Made by a program: the position numbers and the translations under genes. A DNA stretch of 64,000 nucleotides from Streptomyces sp. NBC_00162. GTDB lineage: Bacteria > Actinomycetota > Actinomycetes > Streptomycetales > Streptomycetaceae. Each line of letters begins with the position of its first letter. The stretch's first letter is position 1. Under the pieces are notes generated by a model. The model saw only the letters and a program-made list of their open reading frames with translations, made no database searches and had not been told where the DNA came from. The stretch spans positions 7,750,001 through 7,814,000 of the forward strand of contig NZ_CP102509.1 in assembly GCF_024611995.1 (NCBI RefSeq). Reading direction: 5' to 3'. Of this stretch, positions 34,106 through 41,962 are shown piece after piece.

Positions 34106-34972
34106 ATGAGCACCGCACACACCACCCCCACCGCCCCCAAGACCGTCCTCATCACCGGCACGTCCTCCGGAATCGGCCTCGCCGCCGCCGTGGCCGCGGC
34201 CGAGGCCGGCTGGCAGGTCATCGCGACCATGCGCGACACCGGCAAGGCCGATCCGCTCCGCAGCGCCGCCGCCGCGGCGGGGGTCGCCGAACGGGTCCGG
34301 ATCAAGCGCCTGGACGTGATCGACGCCGGCTCCGTCACCGCCTGCATCGACGAGGTGCTCGCCGAGTACGGCCGTCTCGACGCGGTGGTCAACAACGCGG
34401 GAGCCGGCCGGGTCGGCACGATCGAGCAGGGCACCGTGGAGGACGTCCGCGCGACGATGGAGGTGAACTTCTTCGGCGTCGTGGAGGTCACCCGCGCCGC
34501 CATGCCGCACCTGCGCGCCTCGCGTGGCCGCCTGATCACGGTCACCAGCGTCGGCGGTGTGATCGGCCAGCCGTTCAACGAGGCCTACTGCGCCGCCAAG
34601 TTCGCGGTCGAGGGCTTCATGGAGTCGCTCGCCCCGGCCGCCGCGAGCGTCGGCGTCGACGTCACCGTCGTGGAACCGGGCGCGGTGGCCAGCGAGTTCG
34701 TCGCCAGCGTGGGCGTGGACGTGCCCGCCATGCTGGCCGCCGCGGGCCCGTACGCCCCGGCGCTCCAGGCCTACGTAGACCACGCGCTGAAGACCTTCGG
34801 CCAGGCCCAGACCCCGGCCGAGGCGGCCGCGCCGATCGTCGACGCGCTGACCGCGGAGAAGCCGGCGTTCCGCGTGCAGACCTCCGACTGGGCCCGCGAG
34901 TTCGTCGGCGTCAAGCTCACCGACATGGACGGCTCCGGCGTCCAGGCCCTCATGGGCGACTGGCTCCGCTGA
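34106..34972 (+). CDS. Short-chain dehydrogenase/reductase
   Basis: 288 residues with CAGGAGA upstream of the ATG at 34106. The SDR signatures are TGTSSGIG (about 18-25), VNNAGAG, and Y161CAAK165. The C-terminal region is longer than in small SDRs and resembles the retinol dehydrogenase-like/oxidoreductase group with PAFRVQTSDWAREF. NAD(P)-dependent oxidation or reduction of a small carbonyl compound is expected. Its promoter is shared with a MarR gene, so the substrate is probably the inducer or a toxic aldehyde (inference). Confidence 0.88.
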   Translation: MSTAHTTPTAPKTVLITGTSSGIGLAAAVAAAEAGWQVIATMRDTGKADPLRSAAAAAGVAERVRIKRLDVIDAGSVTACIDEVLAEYGRLDAVVNNAGAGRVGTIEQGTVEDVRATMEVNFFGVVEVTRAAMPHLRASRGRLITVTSVGGVIGQPFNEAYCAAKFAVEGFMESLAPAAASVGVDVTVVEPGAVASEFVASVGVDVPAMLAAAGPYAPALQAYVDHALKTFGQAQTPAEAAAPIVDALTAEKPAFRVQTSDWAREFVGVKLTDMDGSGVQALMGDWLR

Positions 34973-35003
34973 CCGGCGGACGTGCGCCGACGCCCCCGCC
35001 GGC

Positions 35004-35627
35004 TCAGGGGGACAGGGCGATGCCCAAGGAGTCCGCGCCCATCGTCTTGGGCGTGCTCTTCTGGTAGAAGACGTCGAGTGCCGTGACCCGGAACCCCGCC
35101 GCAGTCAGCATGTCGACGGCCTGGCGGGTGAGGTGACACCCGCCGAAGAGGCGCTTGTGCACCGGCTCGATCCGCCGCTGCCAGCGGCGTACGCCTTCGT
35201 CCTCCTCCGGGGCCAGCCCGTGCTCCAGGAAGTGGAAGGTCCCGCCGGGCTTGAGGACGCGCCGCACCTCACGCAGGGCCGCGTCGGGATCGGGGATGGT
35301 GCACAGCGTCCAGGTGGACAGGGCGGTGTCGAACGTGTCGTCCGCGAAGGGCAGCGACTGGCCGTCCAGCCCGGCGCGTCGTACCGGGACGCGCGCCGCC
35401 CTGACACGGTCGGCGGCGAGCCGCCAGCCGAGATCGGAAGGCTCGATCGCGGCCACGCCGGTGACGGCCGGCGGGTAGAAGGGGACGTTGTGGCCCGTAC
35501 CGAAGCCGATCTCCACGACCTCGCCCCGCAAGCCCTCGCACACCCTGCGTCTCAGCGGCCGTGCCGTCTTCGCCCCGCAGGCGGCATTGACGATCCGTGG
35601 CAGGACGTGTTCGCCGTAGCACCCCAT
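35004..35627 (-). CDS. Class I SAM-dependent methyltransferase (UbiE/Methyltransf_11 type)
   Basis: 207 residues, GGAGGCTGTC ahead of the ATG at 35627. Motif I is VVEIGFGTGHNVPFYP, the acidic loop is AAIEPSDLGW, and SLPFADDTFDTALSTWTLCTI plus VLKPGGTFHFLEHG give motifs II and III. The LEHG block and the HLTRQAV region are typical of phosphatidylethanolamine/menaquinone-type methyltransferases. The true substrate is unknown. Downstream of a terminator hairpin that ends the chaplin gene, it appears to have its own promoter. Confidence 0.85.
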   Translation of the reverse strand: MGCYGEHVLPRIVNAACGAKTARPLRRRVCEGLRGEVVEIGFGTGHNVPFYPPAVTGVAAIEPSDLGWRLAADRVRAARVPVRRAGLDGQSLPFADDTFDTALSTWTLCTIPDPDAALREVRRVLKPGGTFHFLEHGLAPEEDEGVRRWQRRIEPVHKRLFGGCHLTRQAVDMLTAAGFRVTALDVFYQKSTPKTMGADSLGIALSP

Positions 35628-35682
35628 GACAGCCTCCGTGTCTCGTTACCGGCATGTCGCCGGAGCCGTGGACGGTCCAGCG

Positions 35683-35714
35683 GGGTGGTGCCGTGCCCCA
35701 ACACGGCACCACCC
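35683..35714 (-). terminator. Terminator hairpin after the chaplin gene
   Basis: GGGTGGTGCCGTG (35683-35695) pairs perfectly with CACGGCACCACCC (35702-35714) around a six-base loop. It begins 17 bp past the chaplin stop codon on the minus strand and separates it from the next gene. Confidence 0.75.
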
Positions 35715-35730
35715 AGGGGCTAGAGGCGTG

Positions 35731-35970
35731 TCAGTCGTTGATGCAGACGTTGCCGGCAGCCGGGTTGAGCGCCCCGATGATGTTGATGGAGTTGCCACAG
35801 AGGTTGATCGGGATGTGGATGGGAATCTGGACCAGGTTTCCGGAGAGGACACCGGGGGAGTTGGCCACGAAACCCGAGGCTTCGGCGTCGGCGGACGCGA
35901 CCGAGGCACCGCCGAGGAGCGCGAAACCGACGGCGAGGGCCAGCCCGGCACTCTTCAGGACACGCGACAT
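35731..35970 (-). CDS. Short chaplin, amyloid-forming surface protein
   Basis: 79 residues with AAGGAGA upstream of the ATG at 35970. A Sec signal peptide (residues 1-27, ending ASA) is followed by one chaplin domain (about 32-79) with SGFVANSPGVLSGN, IPINLCGNSINIIG and GNVCIND. The two conserved cysteines C58 and C76 form a disulphide in other short chaplins (ChpH type). Chaplins are exported as hyphae rise into the air and coat them with hydrophobic amyloid fibrils. No sortase motif is present, so this copy is secreted and not wall-anchored. Strong evidence for a sporulating streptomycete. Confidence 0.95.
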   Translation of the reverse strand: MSRVLKSAGLALAVGFALLGGASVASADAEASGFVANSPGVLSGNLVQIPIHIPINLCGNSINIIGALNPAAGNVCIND

Positions 35971-36158
35971 GTGAAGTCTCCTTGTACTGACTGGAAGCGC
36001 AGCCCGGCTGCGCGCGGCCCCGGACGGGGTCCGCATCATTGCTTCGGCAGCCAGCGGCCCGGTCGCCCGGTATCCCCGCCGGATTCCCACGAAGGAGTGC
36101 CCCGGCGGCTGCATTCGGCGGCACGGGAACACACGGCCGTTCGCAAGCTTGACCGGCT

Positions 36159-37058
36159 TCAGCCCTCTCCCAGTACCGTACGGATCACGTGCCGGGCGTT
36201 GCGCGCCATCGCCGGGTTCGCCCTGCGGTGGTACGGCAGCGCGATCAGCGCCTGCGAGAGCGTCCGCCCCCGGCCGCGGATCCAGGTCGCGTCGTCCACG
36301 CCGAGCGCCTCGCGGAAGACCTTCCTGCCCTCGGCCGGCAGCAGGTTCCACGCCGGGAACAGATCGCAGGCCGGATCGCCCACCCCCATGCACCCGAAGT
36401 CGATCACCGCGGTGAGCCTGCCGCCGTCCACCAGCAGATTGCCCGGCATCAGGTCGCCGTGCAGCCACACCGGCGGCCCGTCCCGGTCCGGGGCCCGCAG
36501 CGCTTCCTCCCACACGGCGGTCGCGGCATCGCAGTCGACGCCCTCCTCCGGTATCCCGCGCAGTTCCTCGATGGCCGCCCTGGTCTCCGCGTCGAGCGAG
36601 GCGACCGGTCCGCCGCGGTAGGCCTGCGGCGCGCCGGGCAGGGTGACGCTCCACATCGCCGTCACGAACGCGGCCAGGTCCCGGGCCAGGGGTACGGGCT
36701 CGCGCAGCGCCCCCGCCTCGGGGTGCTCACCCGCCAGCCACCCGTACACCGACCACGGCCACGGATAGCCCTCGGCGGGCACCCCGGCCCCGAGCACCTC
36801 GGGGATGGCCGAAGGCAGTCGGGGTGCGAGGCGGGGCAGCCACTGCCGCTCCAGGGACACGTCCTCGGCCCCGCCCTTCCGCAGCGGCAGCCGTACGACC
36901 ATCGCGTCGCCCAGGCGGAACACGTCGTTGACCGTCCCGCCGGACGGGAAGCGCTCCACCGCCAGCCCCGCCCACTGGGGGAACTGCCCGCCGATCAGCC
37001 GCCGTACGAGGTCGTCGTCGACGGGGGGCTGGCCGGCATGGATCTGTGCTGTGCTCAT
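36159..37058 (-). CDS. Aminoglycoside phosphotransferase (APH)-family protein
   Basis: 299 residues, start at 37058. The kinase-like fold shows FPSGGTVNDVFRLGDAMVVRLP at the N-terminus, the catalytic loop HGDLMPGNLL (H200, D202) and the metal-binding DFG about residue 222 in VIDFGCMGVGDP. The closest relatives phosphorylate small hydroxyl or amine compounds; most members in Streptomyces are not known to give resistance. No resistance partner gene lies nearby, so the role is open. Confidence 0.85.
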   Translation of the reverse strand: MSTAQIHAGQPPVDDDLVRRLIGGQFPQWAGLAVERFPSGGTVNDVFRLGDAMVVRLPLRKGGAEDVSLERQWLPRLAPRLPSAIPEVLGAGVPAEGYPWPWSVYGWLAGEHPEAGALREPVPLARDLAAFVTAMWSVTLPGAPQAYRGGPVASLDAETRAAIEELRGIPEEGVDCDAATAVWEEALRAPDRDGPPVWLHGDLMPGNLLVDGGRLTAVIDFGCMGVGDPACDLFPAWNLLPAEGRKVFREALGVDDATWIRGRGRTLSQALIALPYHRRANPAMARNARHVIRTVLGEG

Positions 37059-37333
37059 GGGCCGCCATCCGATCGCCGGACGCCGGTGGGCGTCAAACGT
37101 TTTTTCGGGCGGGCCGGCATCGATCAGGCCATGACGCGCGTCCCGGGCGGTGAGCGCGGGGCAAAGAGGTGACGGCCGTTCGCGTGGATTTGCGGAGGGT
37201 CCGAACTCGGGTGCGGGGGCCTGCCGGAATCGGGAGATACCTCTGGTGCCTCCGCCTCAGTTCCCCGCCCCGCCTCCGCCTGCGCGGAGAAGGGAGGGAG
37301 GCGGCCCGCTTGGAACCGAGGAGAGGGAAGCGC

Positions 37334-38497
37334 ATGAAGAACCGACTCGCACTCGCCGGATCTGCCGTTGTGGCAAGTGTCGGACTGTGTACGGCGGCCA
37401 CGCCCGCCATGGCGCAGGTCCCGTTGAACCTCAGCGTCGTCTGTGGTGACGTGGCCGGACTCATCACGGCCATCGGGCAGGCGAACGCGCATACCGACGG
37501 GGGCACGGTCAATCTGGCCAAGGACTGCGTGTACCGCTTCCAGGACGACTCCGAGAACTCGGGCAGCGCCCTGCCGGCCATCACCGGGAAGGTCGGCATC
37601 GTCGGGCACAACTCGACCCTGATCCGTTCCGTGCGCGACGGCCTCCCGTTCTTCCGCATCCTCGCGGTCAGCGAAGGCGGCCGGCTCACCCTGAAGGGTG
37701 TCAGCGTGACCGGTGGGCACACCGATGGTGACGGCGGCGGCATCGCCAATGAAGGAACCCTGCGGCTGGAGGACAGCAAGGTCGTGGGCAACCAGGCGGG
37801 CGGGGAGGGCGGGGGCATCTCCAACGAGGGCGGCGACGTCACGCTCGTCGACAGTGAGGTCCTGACCAACGTGGCCACCTCCTCGGCGGGCGAACCCGGC
37901 CACGGCGGCGGCCTCAGCAACAGCGAGACCGGCACCCTCACGCTCAAGAAGAGCATCCTCGCCGGCAACACGGCGGACGAGGACGGCGGCGCCATCCAGA
38001 ACCACGGCACGCTGACCGTCGACCGCGGCTACATCGCGAACAACGAGGCCCGTGACGCCGACGGCGGCGGCATCAACAACCTCGGCTCCGCGAAGATCAA
38101 GCAGACCAAGATCGTCGAGAACTGGGCCGGTATCGACGGCGGTGGCCTCAACAACGGTGTGGACGGGACGCTGGAGGTCCAGAACACGTCCTTCGTCGGC
38201 AACAAGGCGGGCAACGACGGGGGCGGCATCAACAACGAAGGCACCGCGACGCTGAAGAAGGGCCGCGTCGAGACGAACTCGGCAGGCCGCGACGGCGGTG
38301 GCATCAACAACGAGCAGGTGGCCGGGGCCGACACCGCGCAGCTGACGCTCGAACACACGACGGTCGCGGAGAACCGCGCCGCCGGGGCGGGCGGCGGCAT
38401 CAACAACCGGGTCGGCGCCGTCGTGACCCTCACGGAGAGCGACATCGACTCGAACCTGCCCACCAACTGTGCCGGCACGGTTCCGGGCTGCTCCTGA
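37334..38497 (+). CDS. Secreted right-handed beta-helix protein with GGGIxN repeats
   Basis: 387 residues from the ATG at 37334 with GAGAGGGAAG upstream. A Sec signal ends near AMAQ. From about residue 110 the sequence is built of repeats near 30 residues long, with the cores DGGGIANEG, EGGGISNEG, GGGLSNSET, DGGAIQNHG, DGGGINNLG and similar. These are polymorphic outer-membrane/PbH-like coils, as in choice-of-anchor or pectate-lyase-like proteins. No catalytic site is apparent and no wall anchor is seen. Probably a secreted adhesive or carbohydrate-binding protein. Confidence 0.85.
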   Translation: MKNRLALAGSAVVASVGLCTAATPAMAQVPLNLSVVCGDVAGLITAIGQANAHTDGGTVNLAKDCVYRFQDDSENSGSALPAITGKVGIVGHNSTLIRSVRDGLPFFRILAVSEGGRLTLKGVSVTGGHTDGDGGGIANEGTLRLEDSKVVGNQAGGEGGGISNEGGDVTLVDSEVLTNVATSSAGEPGHGGGLSNSETGTLTLKKSILAGNTADEDGGAIQNHGTLTVDRGYIANNEARDADGGGINNLGSAKIKQTKIVENWAGIDGGGLNNGVDGTLEVQNTSFVGNKAGNDGGGINNEGTATLKKGRVETNSAGRDGGGINNEQVAGADTAQLTLEHTTVAENRAAGAGGGINNRVGAVVTLTESDIDSNLPTNCAGTVPGCS

Positions 38498-38564
38498 CAG
38501 GCGCGTCGCGGCAGGTGGAGCACATGCAGCTGCCACGGACGAGGGGGAGTGGTCGGATCGGTAC

Positions 38565-38771
38565 ATGAACGATCCCTACGCGATTGACGTCCTGGCCGTA
38601 TCGGCTCCGGCCGGTCTCGCCGAGCGCCGGGCGGCCCGCCGCACGGCGGCCGCCCATGCGGAGAACGCCGAGGAGCTGGAGGTCCTCCTCGACATGCTCG
38701 GCCTCCACCCCGACCACGACGCCTCCGCCACGGGCGGGGAGGGCGTGCCCTTGCGTCCCCGGCGCCCGTAG
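38565..38771 (+). CDS. Small hypothetical protein (68 aa)
   Basis: Starts at the ATG at 38565. It begins MNDPYAIDVLAVSAPAGLAERRAARR and includes a helix AENAEELEVLLDMLGLHP. No family is recognised. Codon use is typical for the genome, and its stop lies within a bidirectional terminator hairpin, which supports a real gene. The ribosome site is weak. Confidence 0.5.
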   Translation: MNDPYAIDVLAVSAPAGLAERRAARRTAAAHAENAEELEVLLDMLGLHPDHDASATGGEGVPLRPRRP

Positions 38772-38791
38772 GCCGTACGGGCGCCGGGGAC
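38755..38791. terminator. Bidirectional terminator between convergent genes
   Basis: GTCCCCGGCGCCCGTA (38755-38770) and its exact inverse TACGGGCGCCGGGGAC (38776-38791) flank a 5-base loop. It overlaps the stop codon of the 68-residue gene and lies 30 bp from the stop of the minus-strand Gly-rich gene, so it can end both transcripts. Confidence 0.8.
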
Positions 38792-38820
38792 GAGCGCCGG
38801 GGACGGGCGCAGGCGAGGCG

Positions 38821-39699
38821 CTACCAGTAGACGACCACGTAGCCGTCGCCGCCGTCCTCGCCGTCGGTACCGGGCGAGCCGCCGGGCGCGGCCGGGCCGC
38901 CGATGCCGCCGGCACCGCCGCCCCCGGAGTTCGCGGGCGTGCCGACGATGCCGTCGACGGGCTCCCCGCCGCTGCTGTCGGGGTTGCCGGGGTTGCCGGG
39001 CCGGTTCACCCCGCCCGTCGAGCAGGTGCCGTTGCCGCCCAGGCCGGGCGTGCCCGCGACGCCAGGGGTGGACGACACGGCGGCGCCTCCGCCTCCGCCG
39101 CCGGTGCCGCCGGTGGCGGAGAGCAGGACGGTGTTGCTCGACGACCGGGTCACGGTCGTGACGGTTCCGGCGGTTCCGGCGGTACCCGGGCCCGCGGGTA
39201 CGCCGGGACCGCCACTGCCGTTGTCGCCTCCCTCGCCGACGTCGACTCCGTACTCGGCCAGCGGAGTGACCTTGACGAGGCACCAGGTGAAGCCGCCGCC
39301 CCCGCCGCCGCCGCCGATTCCGCCGTCGGCACCGGTCCGCGGGGCGCTGCCGCCACCTCCGCCGCCGCCCCCGCCGCCGCCCCACGCCTGGACGTACACC
39401 TGCGTGACGCCCGCGGGCGCGGTGAAGGTGTTGTCGGAGGTGAACTGAAGCAGGCCGTGGGCGACCGCAGCGCCGGGCGCCGGCGTCTTCTTGTCCTTGC
39501 CTTTGCCCTTGTCCTTGCCCTTGTCCTTGTCCGAGGCCTTCTGCTTCTGCGCCGACGGCTTGGGCCCGTCGGCGGAGGCAGCCGGGGCCAGGGCCACCAA
39601 CTGGCCGGTCAGGGCCGCCGCCGCGGCGACGGAGGCGAGCAGGACCCGCGAGCGTGCCCGGGGCCGGTGAGTCGTCGCCTTCTGGTGGTTCAGGTTCAT
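38821..39699 (-). CDS. Secreted glycine-rich protein
   Basis: 292 residues from the ATG at 39699. A Sec signal peptide (about 1-43, ending ASA) is followed by a charged Lys/Asp stretch (DKDKGKDKGKGKDKK), then a beta segment FTAPAGVTQVYVQAWGGGG that opens the bacterial glycine-rich domain family. Long Gly runs and collagen-like PGxPG segments follow, and it closes DGYVVVYW. No enzyme motif. It is likely an extracellular structural or adhesive protein. A single Cys pair (CLVK and CSTGG) may be cross-linked. Confidence 0.85.
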   Translation of the reverse strand: MNLNHQKATTHRPRARSRVLLASVAAAAALTGQLVALAPAASADGPKPSAQKQKASDKDKGKDKGKGKDKKTPAPGAAVAHGLLQFTSDNTFTAPAGVTQVYVQAWGGGGGGGGGGGSAPRTGADGGIGGGGGGGGFTWCLVKVTPLAEYGVDVGEGGDNGSGGPGVPAGPGTAGTAGTVTTVTRSSSNTVLLSATGGTGGGGGGAAVSSTPGVAGTPGLGGNGTCSTGGVNRPGNPGNPDSSGGEPVDGIVGTPANSGGGGAGGIGGPAAPGGSPGTDGEDGGDGYVVVYW

Positions 39700-39940
39700 G
39701 AACTTCCTTCCCCGCCGACGCCGTGGGCTGCCGCGGGAGTGTGAGGGGAGATAAGAGGAGAACCATGCGTTGCGAGGTCCGGACGGTTCTCCACGCGCCG
39801 CTCATCCGACCTGCCGACCCCCCGGACCCGGCGCCGGCAGGGCCGGGCCTGTGGCCCAGTCAGGTGAGCAATTCGTCATACCGGCGCAACCGGGAGTGGG
39901 GCGATCTCCCGGGTATAGGCCCATCGGCCGTCCTCGGGCG

Positions 39941-39970
39941 GCGGCCGGCGGCGGCCGGCGGCGGCCGGCG
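39941..39970. repeat. Three tandem copies of a 10-bp GC repeat
   Basis: GCGGCCGGCG is repeated three times without interruption, just outside the stop of the 132-residue gene on the minus strand. It is a short low-complexity expansion. It could form a hairpin and help end transcription. Confidence 0.7.
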
Positions 39971-39979
39971 CCACCGCCG

Positions 39980-40378
39980 TCACACGGCGACGAGGGGGCG
40001 GCCGGATGCGACGAGGGCGATCTCCGCGTCCACGGTGCCGAGTTCGTCCCGGCGGTCCATGAGGCCGAGCTGCTCCCGGTAGCCGGCCAGCGAGGCGAGG
40101 AGCAGGTCTGCCCGCTCGGGCTCCAGCGCGTACATGCGCCGCGCGGCGGCGACGGACTCGGCCCGGAGGGCCAGCGCCGTCTCCGGCCGGTCGGCGAACT
40201 CCTGGCGGCTGTAGTCGTACAACGCGACGGCCAGCAGGGGCAGATAGGCCAACGGGCTCACTTGGACGAGAACCCGGAACGCAGCGACCTGCTGCCGGAC
40301 CGGCAGGGTCCCTGATCCGAGGAGGGCCACCCGGGCTCGCAGTACCGCGTCGTGATTGATCTTCGCCGTGTGATTCAT
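39980..40378 (-). CDS. Small helical protein, possibly TPR-like
   Basis: 132 residues; I use the ATG at 40378, although a TTG at 40411 would add 11 residues and no good ribosome site is seen for either. It is nearly all helical, with ETALALRAESVAAARRMYALEPERADLL resembling a degenerate tetratricopeptide pair. No catalytic motif and no signal peptide. I do not recognise it. It is divergent from nothing close and downstream of a quiet 280-bp region. Confidence 0.5.
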   Translation of the reverse strand: MNHTAKINHDAVLRARVALLGSGTLPVRQQVAAFRVLVQVSPLAYLPLLAVALYDYSRQEFADRPETALALRAESVAAARRMYALEPERADLLLASLAGYREQLGLMDRRDELGTVDAEIALVASGRPLVAV

Positions 40379-40504
40379 GAGGGAGATTCTGAAAGCCGCA
40401 CAGGTGTCCAAACAAGGGCATTCAGCTGTGCTGTTCGTCCTACGAAAACACCGTCTGACCTGTCATGATGGAAACGTCTTCACCCCTGGGCCCGCCCCGG
40501 AGGC

Positions 40505-41467
40505 CTACGCCTTCGTGTTGACGCGGCCGGCCGTGAGCCTGATGGCACTGATCGTCAGGTCGGGGTCGTGGACCTGTACGTAGTGGTCGCTGCCGGTGGC
40601 CAGGATGTGCGGGGTCTGGGAGCCCAGGTCCACCAGCGTCTGCTGGACGGCGGGCCAGCTGCGCTCCACGGTGGCCAGCAGGGTCTTGGAGGTCCCGGGC
40701 GCGGCGGCGAAGGGTTCCGTCTTGCTGAGGACCGCCATGGGAACCTCGGGCAGGGGCTTGGCCGCGGTCACGGCGTCGATCGCGCCGTCGATGTCGACCT
40801 TCTCGAATCCCGGTCGCGAGTCGAAGGGCGTACCGGGGTTGTTGAGCAGTTTCACGTACGAGGGCCACTCCGTGCCGAAGAGCTGCCGGATGTTCGTGCC
40901 GAAGGCGTCGACGAAGACGAGGCCGGCTGTCTTCTCCGGATGCCGCTGGGCGTACAGCCGGGTGATCATTCCGCCGAAGGAGTGGCCGACGAGCAGGTAG
41001 GGGCCCGGGAGGTGCGCGGTCGTCAGCAGCTTGTCGAGATCGTCGGCCATGGCGGCGAGCGAACGCGTGCCGTTCACCTGCGTGCTGCGGGTGGTGACCG
41101 CCGGGGGGTCGGAGTAGCGGATGGTTCCGGGCCGGTCGTATGCGCAGACTCGTGCGAACCTCGCGACGCCCGGGAACACCGCGGGGGAATCCGGCACCGG
41201 CGGCCGGGTGTCGGTGATGTTCCAGGTGTCGGAGGAATCGTGGATCCCGGATTCCAGGATGACGGTGGGGCCGCCGCTGCCCTTGCAGCTCAGGTACAAC
41301 CTGCGGCCGCCGCCCACGTCGACCTGGCCGGAGTAGTCTCCGGTGGCCGGTACGGAGGAGGAAGCGGCAGGAGCGCCGCGAAGGGCCGAAGGGCCGCCGC
41401 ACCCGGGCGCCGTGGCCAGTACCCCGGCGACCAGACAGGCGGTCAGGAACGGAATTCGCTGTCGCAT
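40505..41467 (-). CDS. Exported alpha/beta-hydrolase lipoprotein
   Basis: 320 residues with GGAGAG upstream of the ATG at 41467. An N-terminal signal with ATAPGC gives a plausible lipobox. The hydrolase core shows RLYLSCKGSGGPTVILESG, CAYDRPGTIRYSDPP, and the nucleophile elbow GHSFGG (S163); a late GSDHYVQVHDP supplies the catalytic His. It resembles secreted serine esterases/aminopeptidase-like hydrolases of actinobacteria. Its gene is the last of three co-directional minus-strand genes following the adenylation enzyme, with gaps of 106 and 122 bp. It could be a tailoring or cleavage enzyme of that cluster, or unrelated. Confidence 0.85.
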   Translation of the reverse strand: MRQRIPFLTACLVAGVLATAPGCGGPSALRGAPAASSSVPATGDYSGQVDVGGGRRLYLSCKGSGGPTVILESGIHDSSDTWNITDTRPPVPDSPAVFPGVARFARVCAYDRPGTIRYSDPPAVTTRSTQVNGTRSLAAMADDLDKLLTTAHLPGPYLLVGHSFGGMITRLYAQRHPEKTAGLVFVDAFGTNIRQLFGTEWPSYVKLLNNPGTPFDSRPGFEKVDIDGAIDAVTAAKPLPEVPMAVLSKTEPFAAAPGTSKTLLATVERSWPAVQQTLVDLGSQTPHILATGSDHYVQVHDPDLTISAIRLTAGRVNTKA

Positions 41468-41589
41468 CGGCTCTCCGAGTCCCTCGTCGGTTCCCGCCTC
41501 CGGTGCCCGCCCCTGGCGCCCGGCCCCGATCATCCGGCAGAAGCGGCCGGAGCCGCGGCATTGCCGAAGCGGGTGTCGGGAACCGGACG

Positions 41590-41856
41590 TCAGCGCACGG
41601 GCCACCGGTTCTCGAGGTCGCGGAGCAGGGCGCGTTCCACCGGGCTGAAGGGCAGGTCGGGGCGCAGCCGTTCGGGGTGACCCGGCGGCGGGCCGTCGAG
41701 CGGGACGGCCCTGAGGTGGGGCTCGTGCTCGGCGCGCAGTGTCTCCCCGCCCAGGTGGAGGGTGCCGAAGGTGACCAGGCCCTGCCACACCGCGCCCGCC
41801 CACCGCCGTGCGAGGGAAGGCCGCCTGCCGGGTCGCATGTCCACTGTCGCCCTCAT
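41590..41856 (-). CDS. DUF6059 family small protein
   Basis: 88 residues from the ATG at 41856 (alternative ATG at 41838). The C-terminal half PPPGHPERLRPDLPFSPVERALLRDL matches a small Streptomyces family I recall as DUF6059, whose core is PPGHPERL. The N-terminal half is amphipathic and basic. Function unknown, though members are often seen beside biosynthetic genes. Here it directly follows the minus-strand adenylation enzyme. Confidence 0.65.
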   Translation of the reverse strand: MRATVDMRPGRRPSLARRWAGAVWQGLVTFGTLHLGGETLRAEHEPHLRAVPLDGPPPGHPERLRPDLPFSPVERALLRDLENRWPVR

Positions 41857-41962
41857 TCGTCGTACCGATGTTGCTCCCGCAGATGCTTCCGGCCGCCCCT
41901 GGGCCCCCGCTCGACGTCGACTCGGGACGCACTCGGGTTCCACCGGAGCCCGCCCGTCGCTC

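Noticed and set aside
36159..37058. Aminoglycoside phosphotransferase-like gene as an antibiotic resistance gene.
   Set aside because: Only the general APH fold is seen; no sequence feature specific to known resistance enzymes and no antibiotic gene is beside it.
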